Shown one piece after another: positions 15,703-24,582 of a stretch of 45,058 nt of DNA. Within the stretch, counting starts at the first letter, position 1, and every line of letters begins with the position of its first letter. This DNA is from Clostridiaceae bacterium (GTDB lineage: Bacteria > Bacillota > Clostridia > Acetivibrionales > Acetivibrionaceae), in contig JAAYPF010000148.1 in the NCBI GenBank assembly GCA_012519925.1, positions 1 to 45,058 on the forward strand, given 5' to 3'. The position numbers were made by a program, and so were the translations under genes. Below the pieces are notes generated by a model that saw nothing but the letters and a program-made list of their open reading frames with translations, was not told where the DNA came from and did not search any database.

Positions 15703-17724
15703 ATGACAAACACTTTAAACCCCGAAACTACACTTAAAATTCTGGAAATCGATCCTTGGTTGGAGCCTCACAGGCACGATTTAGAAGAAAGAATGAAACG
15801 TTATTATGGTGTGAAAAAAGCACTACTTGGGGACGGTCAAAGTTTTAAAGATTTTGCAAACGGTCATCTTTTTTTCGGTTTTCATCAAACTGAAGATGGT
15901 TGGTATTATCGTGAATGGGCACCTGCCGCAGAAGCTTTATTCCTAATTGGAGATTTTAACGGCTGGAACCGTGAATCCCATCCTCTTACAAGAAAAGATA
16001 ATGGTGTTTGGGAAATATTTCTTCCGGGGAAGAATGCTCTATCTCATAAATCCCTTGTCAAGGTACATATAAAGAGCCAAGGACAAGCAAGTGACCGTAT
16101 ACCGCTTTATATAAGAAGGGTTATACAAGATCCGGAAAACCACAATTTCAGCGGGCAAATATGGGAGCCGGAAGAGCCTTTCAAGTGGACAGATTCCGAA
16201 TACCAGGTTGATACCTCAAAAGCTCCGTTAATTTATGAGACTCATATAGGAATGGCTCAAGAAAAGTGCGGCATGGGTACCTATAAAGAGTTTGAAGACA
16301 ATATGCTACCTAGAATAAAAGAATTAGGCTATAATACCATTCAAATTATGGCTATAATGGAACATCCCTATTATGCCTCTTTTGGCTATCATGTTACCAA
16401 CTTTTTTGCTGCTTCTTCATGGTTCGGGACTCCTGAGGAACTCAAATCCCTTATAAATAAGGCTCATGAAATGGGAATTGCTGTCCTTATGGATATCGTG
16501 CATTCCCATGCTGCTAAGAATCTTGCAGAGGGTATAAATGAATTTGACGGTACAGATTATCAGTTCTTTCATAGTGGAAGTCAAGGCACCCATCATGTTT
16601 GGGACTCAAAACTTTTTAACTATGGAAAGTACGAAGTTATACACTTTTTGTTATCCAACATTAAATTCTGGATTGAGGAATATCATTTTGACGGCTTCCG
16701 TTTTGACGGTATAACCTCAATGATTTACCATGACCACGGTTTAGGAACAGCCTTTGACAATTATAACAGGTACTTCAGTATGAATACACATGTTGAGGCG
16801 GTAACTTATCTTCAATTTGCAAATGAGCTTATAAAAGAAATAAAACCAAATTCCATTTGCATTGCAGAGGACATGAGTGGAATGCCGGGAATGTGTCTCC
16901 CGATAGAATATGGTGGTATCGGCTTTGATTACAGATTAGCTATGGGGATGCCCGATTTTTGGGTTAATACCTTAAAACTCAATGATTACGATTGGGATAT
17001 GCAGGCAATGTACCACGAGCTTTCTACAAGTCGTTATATGGAGAAACGTATAGCTTATGTGGAATCCCATGACCAAGCCTTAGTTGGAGATAAAACCTTT
17101 ATTTTCAGGATGGCAGACAAAGAAATGTACTGGCACATGAATAAGGAAAGCCATAACTTAGTGATCGAACGTGCAATTGCTCTCCACAAGATGGCCCGAT
17201 TTATTACTATTTCCCTCGGTGCAGAAGGGTATTTGAATTTCATGGGCAATGAGTTCGGGCATCCTGAATGGATTGACTTCCCAAGGCACGGTAACGAATG
17301 GAGTTTTAAACACTGCCGAAGACAATGGACTCTAGCCGACAGTGATTATCTGAGATATTTCGATTTGAATCAATTTGATAAAGCCATGGTAAATTTCATG
17401 TCGAATGAAAGCCTTGTAGGAGGTGGTGCACCTCAATGTCTTTGGATAGATCAGGACAAAAAATTAATTGCCTATAGGAAGAAAGATTTTCTATTTATTT
17501 TTAATTTTCATCCGACAGAATCTTATACTGATTTTGAGCTTCCCATACACCAAGATGCTCATTTTCAAGTAATCCTTGACACGGATGAGGCAAGGTTTGG
17601 CGGATACGGTCGCATTTCTCATGATGTGATATATAATACTCACACTCTTAATATGAACAATGACTTCACCGGAATCACCATATATTCGCCAAGCAGAACA
17701 GCAATGGTATTAAAGAAAATATAG
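15703..17724 (+). CDS. glgB: 1,4-alpha-glucan branching enzyme, eukaryotic-type (GH13_8)
   Basis: Transfers alpha-1,4-glucan segments to alpha-1,6 branch points in glycogen-like storage polymer. Residues about 50-150 are a CBM48-like N-domain (YYREWAPAAEALFLIGDFNGW). The GH13 barrel follows, with nucleophile Asp335 (DGFRFDG), acid/base Glu389 (IAEDMSG) and Asp457 (VESHDQALVGDK). The C-terminal beta domain ends with YTDFELP and SPSRTAMVL. Wording such as GTHHVWDSKLFNYGKYEV and NFMGNEFGHPEWIDFPR is close to animal and plant branching enzymes rather than to Escherichia coli GlgB. AGGAG precedes the ATG. No other glg genes are adjacent. Confidence 0.95.
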   Translation: MTNTLNPETTLKILEIDPWLEPHRHDLEERMKRYYGVKKALLGDGQSFKDFANGHLFFGFHQTEDGWYYREWAPAAEALFLIGDFNGWNRESHPLTRKDNGVWEIFLPGKNALSHKSLVKVHIKSQGQASDRIPLYIRRVIQDPENHNFSGQIWEPEEPFKWTDSEYQVDTSKAPLIYETHIGMAQEKCGMGTYKEFEDNMLPRIKELGYNTIQIMAIMEHPYYASFGYHVTNFFAASSWFGTPEELKSLINKAHEMGIAVLMDIVHSHAAKNLAEGINEFDGTDYQFFHSGSQGTHHVWDSKLFNYGKYEVIHFLLSNIKFWIEEYHFDGFRFDGITSMIYHDHGLGTAFDNYNRYFSMNTHVEAVTYLQFANELIKEIKPNSICIAEDMSGMPGMCLPIEYGGIGFDYRLAMGMPDFWVNTLKLNDYDWDMQAMYHELSTSRYMEKRIAYVESHDQALVGDKTFIFRMADKEMYWHMNKESHNLVIERAIALHKMARFITISLGAEGYLNFMGNEFGHPEWIDFPRHGNEWSFKHCRRQWTLADSDYLRYFDLNQFDKAMVNFMSNESLVGGGAPQCLWIDQDKKLIAYRKKDFLFIFNFHPTESYTDFELPIHQDAHFQVILDTDEARFGGYGRISHDVIYNTHTLNMNNDFTGITIYSPSRTAMVLKKI

Positions 17725-17757
17725 TATGTATCTAAAAATAAAACAGTACCGCTTTAT

Positions 17758-17802
17758 CCCCTAGCCATAATTTTTCATTTATTGTAAAATCTATGGCTAG
17801 GG
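17758..17802 (+). terminator. terminator between glgB and the DUF3788 gene
   Basis: CCCTAGCCATA (17758-17768) pairs perfectly with TATGGCTAGGG (17792-17802) around a 23-base AT-rich loop, followed by CTTGTTATTATT. It may work for both convergent genes. The 3' arm overlaps the end of the DUF3788 gene. Confidence 0.75.
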
Positions 17803-18252
17803 CTTGTTATTATTCTGATAGGGTTTGGGCTTGACCCTTATTTCCACTAGACTCTTAACATCATTGAGTACAGACTTATCTTTTACCTCTATCATTAGCC
17901 AACGTCCACCACAGGAAGAAGATGTATTGCGGTATAGGTTTTGAACATATGGAGTAAATGTTCCCAAAGCCAATTCTGCCTCTGGTTCCTCCTTTGATCC
18001 TATCACGACTAGTGCAATAAAATACCCTTCCATTGGATATAGCATACATAATGATTTGCTACTTTTCTGATATTTTACATTCCAACCGGGCTGTGCAGAA
18101 CATTTACTGTATGACATTTTAGGTTGAACCTTATATTTTAGTTCAATATATGAAAGTAGTTCAGACCAAAGTGGCTCCCCTTGTCCAATAAATTCTTTTA
18201 TGTCTTCATAAGACGGCTGTTGGTCAATATTAAACAACTCGCTCCATTTCAT
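17797..18252 (-). CDS. DUF3788 family protein
   Basis: A 151-residue cytoplasmic protein resembling DUF3788, a family of unknown function related to small DUF1801-type domains. The family look is in W-x-EL at the N-terminus, PLWSELLSYIELKY (about 27-40), then PGWNVKYQKSSKSLCMLYP (about 54-72) and GGRWLMIEV (about 114). No catalytic residues are evident. AAAGGAG precedes the ATG. The gene lies 88 bp downstream of the nitroreductase gene, probably in the same transcript. Confidence 0.8.
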   Translation of the reverse strand: MKWSELFNIDQQPSYEDIKEFIGQGEPLWSELLSYIELKYKVQPKMSYSKCSAQPGWNVKYQKSSKSLCMLYPMEGYFIALVVIGSKEEPEAELALGTFTPYVQNLYRNTSSSCGGRWLMIEVKDKSVLNDVKSLVEIRVKPKPYQNNNKP

Positions 18253-18340
18253 AAACTTACTCTCCTTTATCCGACTTTGTTCAGAAAATCTAGCTCTATA
18301 CCTAAAATCTCCTCTATCACATGACAGTCCCCGTCATAAC

Positions 18341-18970
18341 TTACCAAACATCTTTATGTATTCTTTCGCTTATAGAGTATTCTTTTTGCTTCACGCATGA
18401 AGCGTTTGCACTCGCTTTTCCCAAAGCTATAAAGCACGGCATAAGGTAATCCTTTGGAAAATTTAAAACTTTTCTTGCCCAATCTCCCTCATCTCCTAAA
18501 GGAATACGTAAAGCAGATGCATATCCCTCAGCAGTTATAGCTAGAAGCATATTCTCAATACAACACCAAATGGACGCATAACCATTCAAATGAGAAAGAT
18601 TTTCTGGATGCAAAATATCCGTCTTTTGCTTTAACAATGGAATAATAACGCAAGCTGCCTCTGCAAACATTTGATACTGTTTTGGAATTGCATCTTTGTA
18701 GGCATTCTGTTGACAAGTATCATTTAAATTCCAGTCTCTCAATATAGCGTTAATTTCCTCATCAGATATTTGCTTTGGTATTTTATTGATTAATTTAGCG
18801 ACAGTATCCTTATTCTTAATAACAATGAAATGCCAATCTCTCATGTGATCATTTGTAGGTGCTTTCATTCCTGCTGAAATAATTCTTTCAATGACCTCAT
18901 CCTCTACGAAAGCATTTTCGAAATCTCTAATCGTCCTTCTTGAATTAACTACATCATAAAAATCTTTCAT
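18341..18970 (-). CDS. nitroreductase family protein
   Basis: FMN-dependent oxidoreductase of the nitroreductase fold, 209 residues. The opening SRRTIRDFENAFV (about 10-22) and APTNDHMRDWHFIVI (about 37-51) are the FMN-phosphate and flavin-contact regions. The centre, GYASIWCCIENMLLAITAEGYAS, is the conserved helix ending in the G-(Y/L)-(G/A)-S flavin site. The C-terminus is short and Cys-containing. The physiological electron acceptor cannot be inferred. GGAGG precedes the ATG. Confidence 0.9.
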   Translation of the reverse strand: MKDFYDVVNSRRTIRDFENAFVEDEVIERIISAGMKAPTNDHMRDWHFIVIKNKDTVAKLINKIPKQISDEEINAILRDWNLNDTCQQNAYKDAIPKQYQMFAEAACVIIPLLKQKTDILHPENLSHLNGYASIWCCIENMLLAITAEGYASALRIPLGDEGDWARKVLNFPKDYLMPCFIALGKASANASCVKQKEYSISERIHKDVW

Positions 18971-19437
18971 AATACAACCTCCGTAAGAAATGTTATTTAG
19001 AGACGCAAAGAAAATCGCCTCTTCTTAAATATTTTGTTATAAAAATCCGTTCATTTTGCTTGTAACATATTTCTGCAATTCGTATATGACTTAAATTTTG
19101 TTGCATTACCAATATGCATATATGTAGATTATAGAACAATGCTTCTTTTCTATATATTTTTACAAATAATTCTATCATATTTTCTTACAATATTTAAAAT
19201 ATCTTTATAATTTAGTAGTTTTATAGTCTAATTTAGTTTTTTTCTGAAGAACTCAAATATAATGCCCCCATAATGTGCTGTGCTACGCCAAAACAACTAG
19301 ACCATCCATGCTAAAAATACTTATACCTTTATCCTATATTTTGGAAAATATCCTTGAGAAACCTCTTGATACTTTGGGGCTTTTTATATTTATTGTATTA
19401 TGATACTGTAATAGCAAATAATAAAAATATATCATAT
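18971..19437. other. intergenic region between divergent nitroreductase and acyl-CoA synthetase genes
   Basis: About 470 bases of AT-rich DNA. A 61-codon frame (19178 to 18993, minus) ends 22 bases before the nitroreductase gene. It has a poor ribosome site and no recognisable motif, so I do not call it. No hairpin or leader RNA was recognised. Confidence 0.5.
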
Positions 19438-19466
19438 TTGATTTTTTAGGGTATAGATTATATAAC
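19438..19466 (+). promoter_or_regulatory. promoter of the long-chain acyl-CoA synthetase gene
   Basis: TTGATT (19438-19443), a 17-bp spacer and TATAAC (19461-19466). The predicted start leaves a leader of about 18 bases that carries AGGAG. Confidence 0.5.
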
Positions 19467-19490
19467 AACGCCTTATAGGAGATGGAATAT

Positions 19491-21332
19491 ATGAAAAAAT
19501 GTGTAGATATATACTCAGAGGACGGAAGACTAATTGTAAAAGGTACGGGATGTTATGAGCCTAAGAAAGTACATGACCTTAAAGAACTTATAAAAGAAAG
19601 TGCTAAAAGGTTTAATAATTTGCCGGCTTTTAAATTTAAGGATAAAAACGGAAATGTAGTTGTAAAAAGTTATACTGACTTTGAAAAGGATATTAATAAC
19701 CTCGGTACCTCTCTAATTTCCATTGGATTGAAGGGTAAAAGAATCGCTATAATTGGAGAAAACAGGTATGAGTGGGGCGTTGCTTATTACTCCATAATAA
19801 ATGGTACAGGTATAGCTGTTCCCATGGACAAACATCTTCCTTCCGTTGAAATTGAAAACCTGATTGAAAGAGGTAAGGTAGAAGCCCTTTTTTATAGTCC
19901 CACTTATCATGAAACGATGATCAACATCGCAAAAAGCAACAGCAGAATAAAGCATTATATTTGCATGGAGGACGTTGGCGAAAATAGTGATCCCAAGTTC
20001 TTAAATCTACCTGACCTTATTGAAAAAGGACAACAACTTGTTAACAATCGAGATATGAGTTTTATAGAATGTCCAATTGACAGGGAAGTTATGTCAATAT
20101 TACTTTTTACATCGGGAACTACAAGCCTTGCTAAAGGAGTTATGCTCTCCCATGCCAATATCGCTGCTAATGTTTCAAGCATTTCAAGTGCCATAAAAGT
20201 TCTACCGCGAGATGTTCACCTATCACTTTTGCCCTTACACCACACCTTTGAAAATACGATAGGTTTGGCTTTTATGGTTCATAGCGGTGTATGCGTCGCA
20301 TTTAGTGATGGTATAAAACATATTGCACAAAATCTTCAGGAATATGGAGTTTCAATACTTGTTGCAGTTCCAGCTATTTTAGAAGCAATGTATAGAAAAT
20401 TGCAGAGCGGAATAGAAAAGTCTGGGAAAGCAAAATCCTTCAGTATTCTTATAAAGTTCTCAGAAATATTACGTTCAATAGGAATTGATTTGCGAAAAAA
20501 GCTTTTTAAAAGCATCTTTAATAAGTTAGGTCCGAGATTGAGACTAGTTGTATCTGGAGCTGCCCCCCTTGATCCTGAAGTTGTTATTGGCTTTGACAAA
20601 TTAGGTCTGACCCTCTTACAAGGCTATGGTCTTACTGAAACATCTCCGGTGGTATCAGTAAACAATGATTTTGTAAACAAACCCGGCACTATAGGACCAC
20701 CACTTAGTGATATTGAAGTTGCACTTGACAATCCGGATGAAAACGGAATGGGTGAAATAATTGTTAGGGGCAAAAACGTAATGTTGGGTTATTACGAGGA
20801 TATAGAAACCACAAAAGAGGTTCTTGATACAAAGGGTTGGTTTAAAACAGGAGATCTTGGCAGCATTGATGAGGATGGAGTTATTAAAATTTCCGGACGT
20901 GCTAAATCAATGATTGTGTTTGCAAATGGTAAAAAGGCATTTCCTGAAGAGTATGAAGTTTTATTAAATGATATTCCCTATGTTAAAGATTCTTTTGTTT
21001 GGGGGTATGAAACTCAAGATGGAGATATACAGGCTTGTGCAAAACTGGTCATTGACTTAGGTGGGCTTAAATCAGACAAAAATTCTATACCCTCGGATGA
21101 AGAATTGGCAGCTTTGTTTGGAAAAGCAATAAAAGATATAAATAATTTACTTCCTAAGTATAAAATTATAAGGTATTTTATACTTACTAAGGAGGATTTG
21201 GTTAAAACTACTACACTTAAAATAAAAAGACCTGTGGAGTTGGAAAAAATAAATTCAGTTCTAACTAAAGTGGGTATCGATATGAGAAAAGCAAGCGGGA
21301 AGTTTGTAGAGAAATTGGACTCCATGAAATAG
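19491..21332 (+). CDS. long-chain fatty acid-CoA ligase (AMP-forming)
   Basis: ANL-superfamily enzyme of 613 residues, of the FadD/ACSL type. ATP motif LLFTSGTTSLAKGVML (about 203-218), GYGLTETSPVVS (about 380), GWFKTGDLG (about 450) and the long-chain hinge SGRAKSMIVFANGKKAFPEEYE (about 466) are present. The order and the SMIVFANGKK type of hinge are those of membrane-associated long-chain ligases. The C-terminus carries KTTTLKIKRP with the catalytic Lys. The ATG at 19491 is preferred over 19482 because the AGGAG (19478-19482) would overlap the earlier codon. It is monocistronic, with its own terminator, and is distinct from the ligase at 11.5-13.2 kb. Confidence 0.93.
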   Translation: MKKCVDIYSEDGRLIVKGTGCYEPKKVHDLKELIKESAKRFNNLPAFKFKDKNGNVVVKSYTDFEKDINNLGTSLISIGLKGKRIAIIGENRYEWGVAYYSIINGTGIAVPMDKHLPSVEIENLIERGKVEALFYSPTYHETMINIAKSNSRIKHYICMEDVGENSDPKFLNLPDLIEKGQQLVNNRDMSFIECPIDREVMSILLFTSGTTSLAKGVMLSHANIAANVSSISSAIKVLPRDVHLSLLPLHHTFENTIGLAFMVHSGVCVAFSDGIKHIAQNLQEYGVSILVAVPAILEAMYRKLQSGIEKSGKAKSFSILIKFSEILRSIGIDLRKKLFKSIFNKLGPRLRLVVSGAAPLDPEVVIGFDKLGLTLLQGYGLTETSPVVSVNNDFVNKPGTIGPPLSDIEVALDNPDENGMGEIIVRGKNVMLGYYEDIETTKEVLDTKGWFKTGDLGSIDEDGVIKISGRAKSMIVFANGKKAFPEEYEVLLNDIPYVKDSFVWGYETQDGDIQACAKLVIDLGGLKSDKNSIPSDEELAALFGKAIKDINNLLPKYKIIRYFILTKEDLVKTTTLKIKRPVELEKINSVLTKVGIDMRKASGKFVEKLDSMK

Positions 21333-21333
21333 T

Positions 21334-21366
21334 AAAATCTACAAGGCTCAATACCCTGTAGATTTT
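21334..21366 (+). terminator. terminator after the acyl-CoA ligase gene
   Basis: AAAATCTACA (21334-21343) pairs perfectly with TGTAGATTTT (21357-21366), followed by ATTCTAAT. The A and T tracts make it possibly bidirectional, so it could also stop uppS transcription from the other side. Confidence 0.85.
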
Positions 21367-21461
21367 ATTCTAATGCTCTCAGCTCATACAATTATACTCT
21401 CTGATACTAAAACCAGTTGTGAACGTAATTTGGCTTTTGTATTGGTTTGTTTTTAATACAA

Positions 21462-22094
21462 CTAGCCTCCCAAAGTTACGTCACAATTCTGGTACCAACG
21501 GAGTGCTTCGATAAAATGTGAGTTCTTAAAACTTGGCCAATAATCATCGATAACATAAAAATCCGCATAGACAGATTGGAAGGGTAAAAATCCGCTTAAA
21601 CGCCGCCTTCCTCCCCAACGTATTATTAGGTCTACCCTTGGGATATCGTAGGATTGTAAACGCTTATTTGCTACAAGACCTCTCAAATCCCATTCCCAAT
21701 CGTAATTTACAAGAAAATTTATGTTTATTAATCCTTGCCCGAAATGGACTCTCTTATTGGCATATTTATATAACTCTGGAGGAAACGCAGAAGACTTTGT
21801 GTTTCCAATTACCAATAAATTTGCATCCCTTCCGCTTAAAAGCTCCACTGCGTCCACGCAGGCTTTCGTAAAGGCCTCTCTTTGCCTCTTCTCTCTTTTA
21901 TTATTGTCTTTTGTAAAACCATAAAAGGTAGCTTCCTTTATGCCATATTCAAGCATCATTTCATAAAGCTCAAACCCAGGTTTGATGCCATAGGAATATC
22001 CATCCTTTTTTTGGTATCCGTTTTCTTGTGCCCATCTTCTATTGCCATCAGGTATTATCCCTATATGTGCCGGTACTCTACTCATTAATCTCAT
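21462..22094 (-). CDS. cis-prenyltransferase (undecaprenyl diphosphate synthase family)
   Basis: Condenses isopentenyl diphosphate onto an allylic diphosphate to give Z-polyprenyl chains, normally the cell-wall lipid carrier. Residues 10-21 carry HIGIIPDGNRRW with the catalytic Asp16. GFTKDNNKR replaces the common AFSTENWKR. The C-terminal diphosphate-binding block is RWGGRRRLSGFLPFQSVYADFYV, followed by WPSF. With 210 residues it is shorter than typical UppS (about 240-250), so it may be a paralogue rather than the housekeeping enzyme. No cdsA or dxr lies nearby. The ATG at 22094, with AAGGGTGG upstream, is preferred to a TTG at 22145. Confidence 0.85.
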   Translation of the reverse strand: MRLMSRVPAHIGIIPDGNRRWAQENGYQKKDGYSYGIKPGFELYEMMLEYGIKEATFYGFTKDNNKREKRQREAFTKACVDAVELLSGRDANLLVIGNTKSSAFPPELYKYANKRVHFGQGLININFLVNYDWEWDLRGLVANKRLQSYDIPRVDLIIRWGGRRRLSGFLPFQSVYADFYVIDDYWPSFKNSHFIEALRWYQNCDVTLGG

Positions 22095-22360
22095 TGGAAC
22101 CACCCTTGATATCTTGAATTTTTTTCCTATATAGATTTTGCCCAAATCGCAAAAAAATATAAGGTTTTTTCCAATTATCTATATATGTTCCAAAAAAGAT
22201 TTTAGGGATGATGTTTTGCTTAGCAATATTCGTTCTCCGTTGCGTCTACATTCCCTATGACTATTCGCAATGTTCTCTTCATATTATGCCTTTGCACTAA
22301 TTTAAATTGTGCTTTTGTTTGAAAGTTGTTTAGGAAAAGCATTGTAATATTTTATATTAT

Positions 22361-22468
22361 TTAGTGTTTCCCCTTGCTTGTAAAAAGATATATAATCAAA
22401 ACTAGAATACTTCCCCCTACTAAAACTGCCAATCCTATTAGTATGAACAATACACTAAAGTTCATCAT
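22361..22468 (-). CDS. small single-pass membrane peptide
   Basis: A 35-codon gene, opening MMNFSVLFILIGL. Nearly the whole peptide (about 4-28) is one hydrophobic membrane segment with Gly residues in the middle, followed by a short positive tail (TSKGKH), so an N-out/C-in orientation is likely. GGAGG at 22475-22479 lies exactly 6 bases before the ATG at 22468; ATG codons at 22465 and 22474 are less well placed. An extended -10 promoter sits about 40 bases upstream. The gene lies between uppS and the anti-sigma gene. I do not recognise the family; a role as a toxin-like or regulatory membrane peptide would be a guess. Confidence 0.65.
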   Translation of the reverse strand: MMNFSVLFILIGLAVLVGGSILVLIIYLFTSKGKH

Positions 22469-22509
22469 TTCCATCCTCCCCCCCAAAACATAGTAAATTG
22501 CTTTAGTAT

Positions 22510-22518
22510 ATTATAACA
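22510..22518 (-). promoter_or_regulatory. extended -10 promoter of the small membrane peptide gene
   Basis: The minus strand reads TGTTATAAT (TGn-TATAAT), placing the transcript start near 22503, 24 bases before the GGAGG site. Confidence 0.5.
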
Positions 22519-22549
22519 TTAATCTTTTTGTACTTATACGTTTTTTGCT

Positions 22550-23953
22550 TCATTTTTGGTATATGCCAGCATTGTAAGTTATATAAACATAATCTTCACT
22601 AACGCATTCTATTTGCCATGGTGCTACACCAACTGGTCTGGTTTTCAGAATTTTTATTGCTTCTTTAACATCAATAAATTCAGGCATATTAGTTGTTATA
22701 TCTTCAACATTTTCAAAGGCAGCTTCTTCTACAATATATTTTTTTAGACTGTATTCACTCTTTTCTTCCTCAATGCTGCCATTCATGATAACATAGTATA
22801 AAGTGTCCGGGGATTTGCTCCAAGTTGAAAAAATACAATAGGAATATTTTCTGTCAGTACTACTATCCTTTGAAGGATCTACAATAGTTATCTTTCTATT
22901 CTTCTCAATATCATAAACATACAAATCAATAGGGGTCTTTCCAAGTTGATATAAAATCTTACTATTATCAGGTGACACCTTCATATTCACTATATATGAA
23001 AAATCCTCTAGCGGAATATCCCTAATAATCTCTCCGTTTTTATTTACTATTACAGTTTTTTGTTCCACATCTATATAAGAGATTAAATAGTCCTCACCAA
23101 CAAAGTCAATTCCTCTACACATTACAGCATTCCAGGGCGTAAAAGGAAGTTCAACAAATCTATAGTTCTTTTCCTTCAGGTCTATTTCAAGAAGCCTATT
23201 TGTTTCAAGTTTCGTATCATTTCCATCCACATCTTTCACAAACGAACCGATAATTGCAACAAGCCTGTCGTCATCATAGGAGAACAGTGAAATATGCCCG
23301 TCAAGCTCAATTCCCATTTTTGTGAGAAGGTCATAGTTCTTACCGCTATCAATGTCATAACCCATTATTCTTCCTAAAACGCCATTGAAGTTTGTATTGT
23401 AATAAATTGTGCTCAGGTCTTCCGACACAAAAGCCTGATGTGAGTATATATTACCTGGCAGGTTAATTTTAATCTCACGTCCATCCGGGTAAACAAGATA
23501 ATAATCTGAACCTATCTCATAGAACAGTGCCTCACCTTTTTCAACTGGAACTGTAGTATTCTGCTGCTTCTGCTCAACTATCTTAGAAATTTCAGATCTA
23601 ATAAAAGTGCCGGTATATTCGTTCCCTAGAATAAATGCCGCTAGAAAAACACATGCACCTGCAACTACCAACTTCTTTAACAAGCCCGTTTTATTTCCTA
23701 TCCATCCTAACCTAAATAAAATCTTCTTTCTTTTATATCTTTCCATATCTATGCTTTCAAGGACTTTTATGTGCATATCACATTTCATGTCCATATTATT
23801 CTTTATGTATTTTTCTGTAAGAACAATAGAATCATAATATTTACGACATGGTTTGCATGCTTCTAGGTGTTCTTTGATCTCATCAGCTCTCTCCTCAGGT
23901 CCTGCACCATCAGCATATTCATTTATATCATCGAACGTATAGCTGCATCTCAT
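22550..23953 (-). CDS. transmembrane anti-sigma factor with beta-propeller-like outer domain
   Basis: Probable regulator that holds the cognate ECF sigma factor at the membrane. Residues 1-45 form a zinc-binding anti-sigma domain with His29-x3-Cys33-x2-Cys36 in EHLEACKPC. One TM segment lies at about 93-110. The outer part (about 130-467) repeats strand patterns of the kind YDIDSGKNYDLL, LEIDLKEKNYRFVELP and LYVYDIEKNRKITIVD, as in TolB-like or WD-like propellers. The ligand is unknown. The ATG overlaps the sigma stop as TAATG, which is tight translational coupling, and GGAGG lies just upstream. Confidence 0.85.
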   Translation of the reverse strand: MRCSYTFDDINEYADGAGPEERADEIKEHLEACKPCRKYYDSIVLTEKYIKNNMDMKCDMHIKVLESIDMERYKRKKILFRLGWIGNKTGLLKKLVVAGACVFLAAFILGNEYTGTFIRSEISKIVEQKQQNTTVPVEKGEALFYEIGSDYYLVYPDGREIKINLPGNIYSHQAFVSEDLSTIYYNTNFNGVLGRIMGYDIDSGKNYDLLTKMGIELDGHISLFSYDDDRLVAIIGSFVKDVDGNDTKLETNRLLEIDLKEKNYRFVELPFTPWNAVMCRGIDFVGEDYLISYIDVEQKTVIVNKNGEIIRDIPLEDFSYIVNMKVSPDNSKILYQLGKTPIDLYVYDIEKNRKITIVDPSKDSSTDRKYSYCIFSTWSKSPDTLYYVIMNGSIEEEKSEYSLKKYIVEEAAFENVEDITTNMPEFIDVKEAIKILKTRPVGVAPWQIECVSEDYVYITYNAGIYQK

Positions 23954-24510
23954 TAAAAAGCACCTCCATTCATTTTATTAAGACTCTTACCTATTTTCCT
24001 CCTTGCTCTATTAACCCTCATCTTTGCATTTTGGGGCGAAATTCCTAGCATTTCTCCTATTTCTTTATAGGAAAAGTCCTGAATACACTTTAAAATTATC
24101 GCAATCCTATATTCTTCCTTTAATGAGTTTATGATTTTTACAATTTCACGGAATTCTTCTCTAGTTTCAAGATCTATTTCTAATTGATTTGTTTGCTTCA
24201 CTCCTGTGTTTATTTCATCGTCAAAGGAACATATCGCAAGCTGTTTCTTCTTTCTTTTAAAATGGTCCTTAAAGGTATTAACTGCTATGCTGTATAGCCA
24301 TGATGAAAATTTCATACTGCTATTATAAGTGTAAAGATATTTATATACTCTAACAAAAACATCCTGTAGTAATTCCTCTGCATCCTCCCTGCATAAAGTC
24401 AGCCTGAACAGAAAATTAAATATATCTACCTGATATTTTTCTACAAGGATGGAAAAAGAATGCACATCCCCATTCAGCGTGCTCGATACCAGTCTATTAT
24501 CAATATCCAA
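23953..24510 (-). CDS. ECF RNA polymerase sigma factor
   Basis: A 185-residue group 4 (extracytoplasmic function) sigma factor. Region 2 is present at about 25-90 (DIFNFLFRLTLCREDAEELLQDVFVRVY, KFSSWLYSIAVNTFKDHFKRKKK), and region 4 at about 125-175 has the helix-turn-helix YKEIGEMLGISPQNAKMRVNRARRK. Start is TTG with GGGAG 8 bases upstream; the site lies in a run of seven G. Promoter motif is not readable, and the gene has its own sigma-A-like promoter. The downstream anti-sigma gene overlaps by one base. Confidence 0.93.
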   Translation of the reverse strand: MDIDNRLVSSTLNGDVHSFSILVEKYQVDIFNFLFRLTLCREDAEELLQDVFVRVYKYLYTYNSSMKFSSWLYSIAVNTFKDHFKRKKKQLAICSFDDEINTGVKQTNQLEIDLETREEFREIVKIINSLKEEYRIAIILKCIQDFSYKEIGEMLGISPQNAKMRVNRARRKIGKSLNKMNGGAF

Positions 24511-24582
24511 TCAAAAGTCTCCCCCCCTCTTTTAGTATCAGCATGAAAAACACCCCTTTTTATTACGAACATGATCAATACC

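Noticed and set aside
18993-19178. A 61-codon minus-strand frame before the nitroreductase gene
   Set aside because: Weak ribosome site and no recognisable motif; placement alone is not enough.
11541-21332. Idea that the two AMP ligases form one pathway cluster
   Set aside because: They are 6 kb apart, on opposite strands and of different subtypes, with no shared pathway genes between them.
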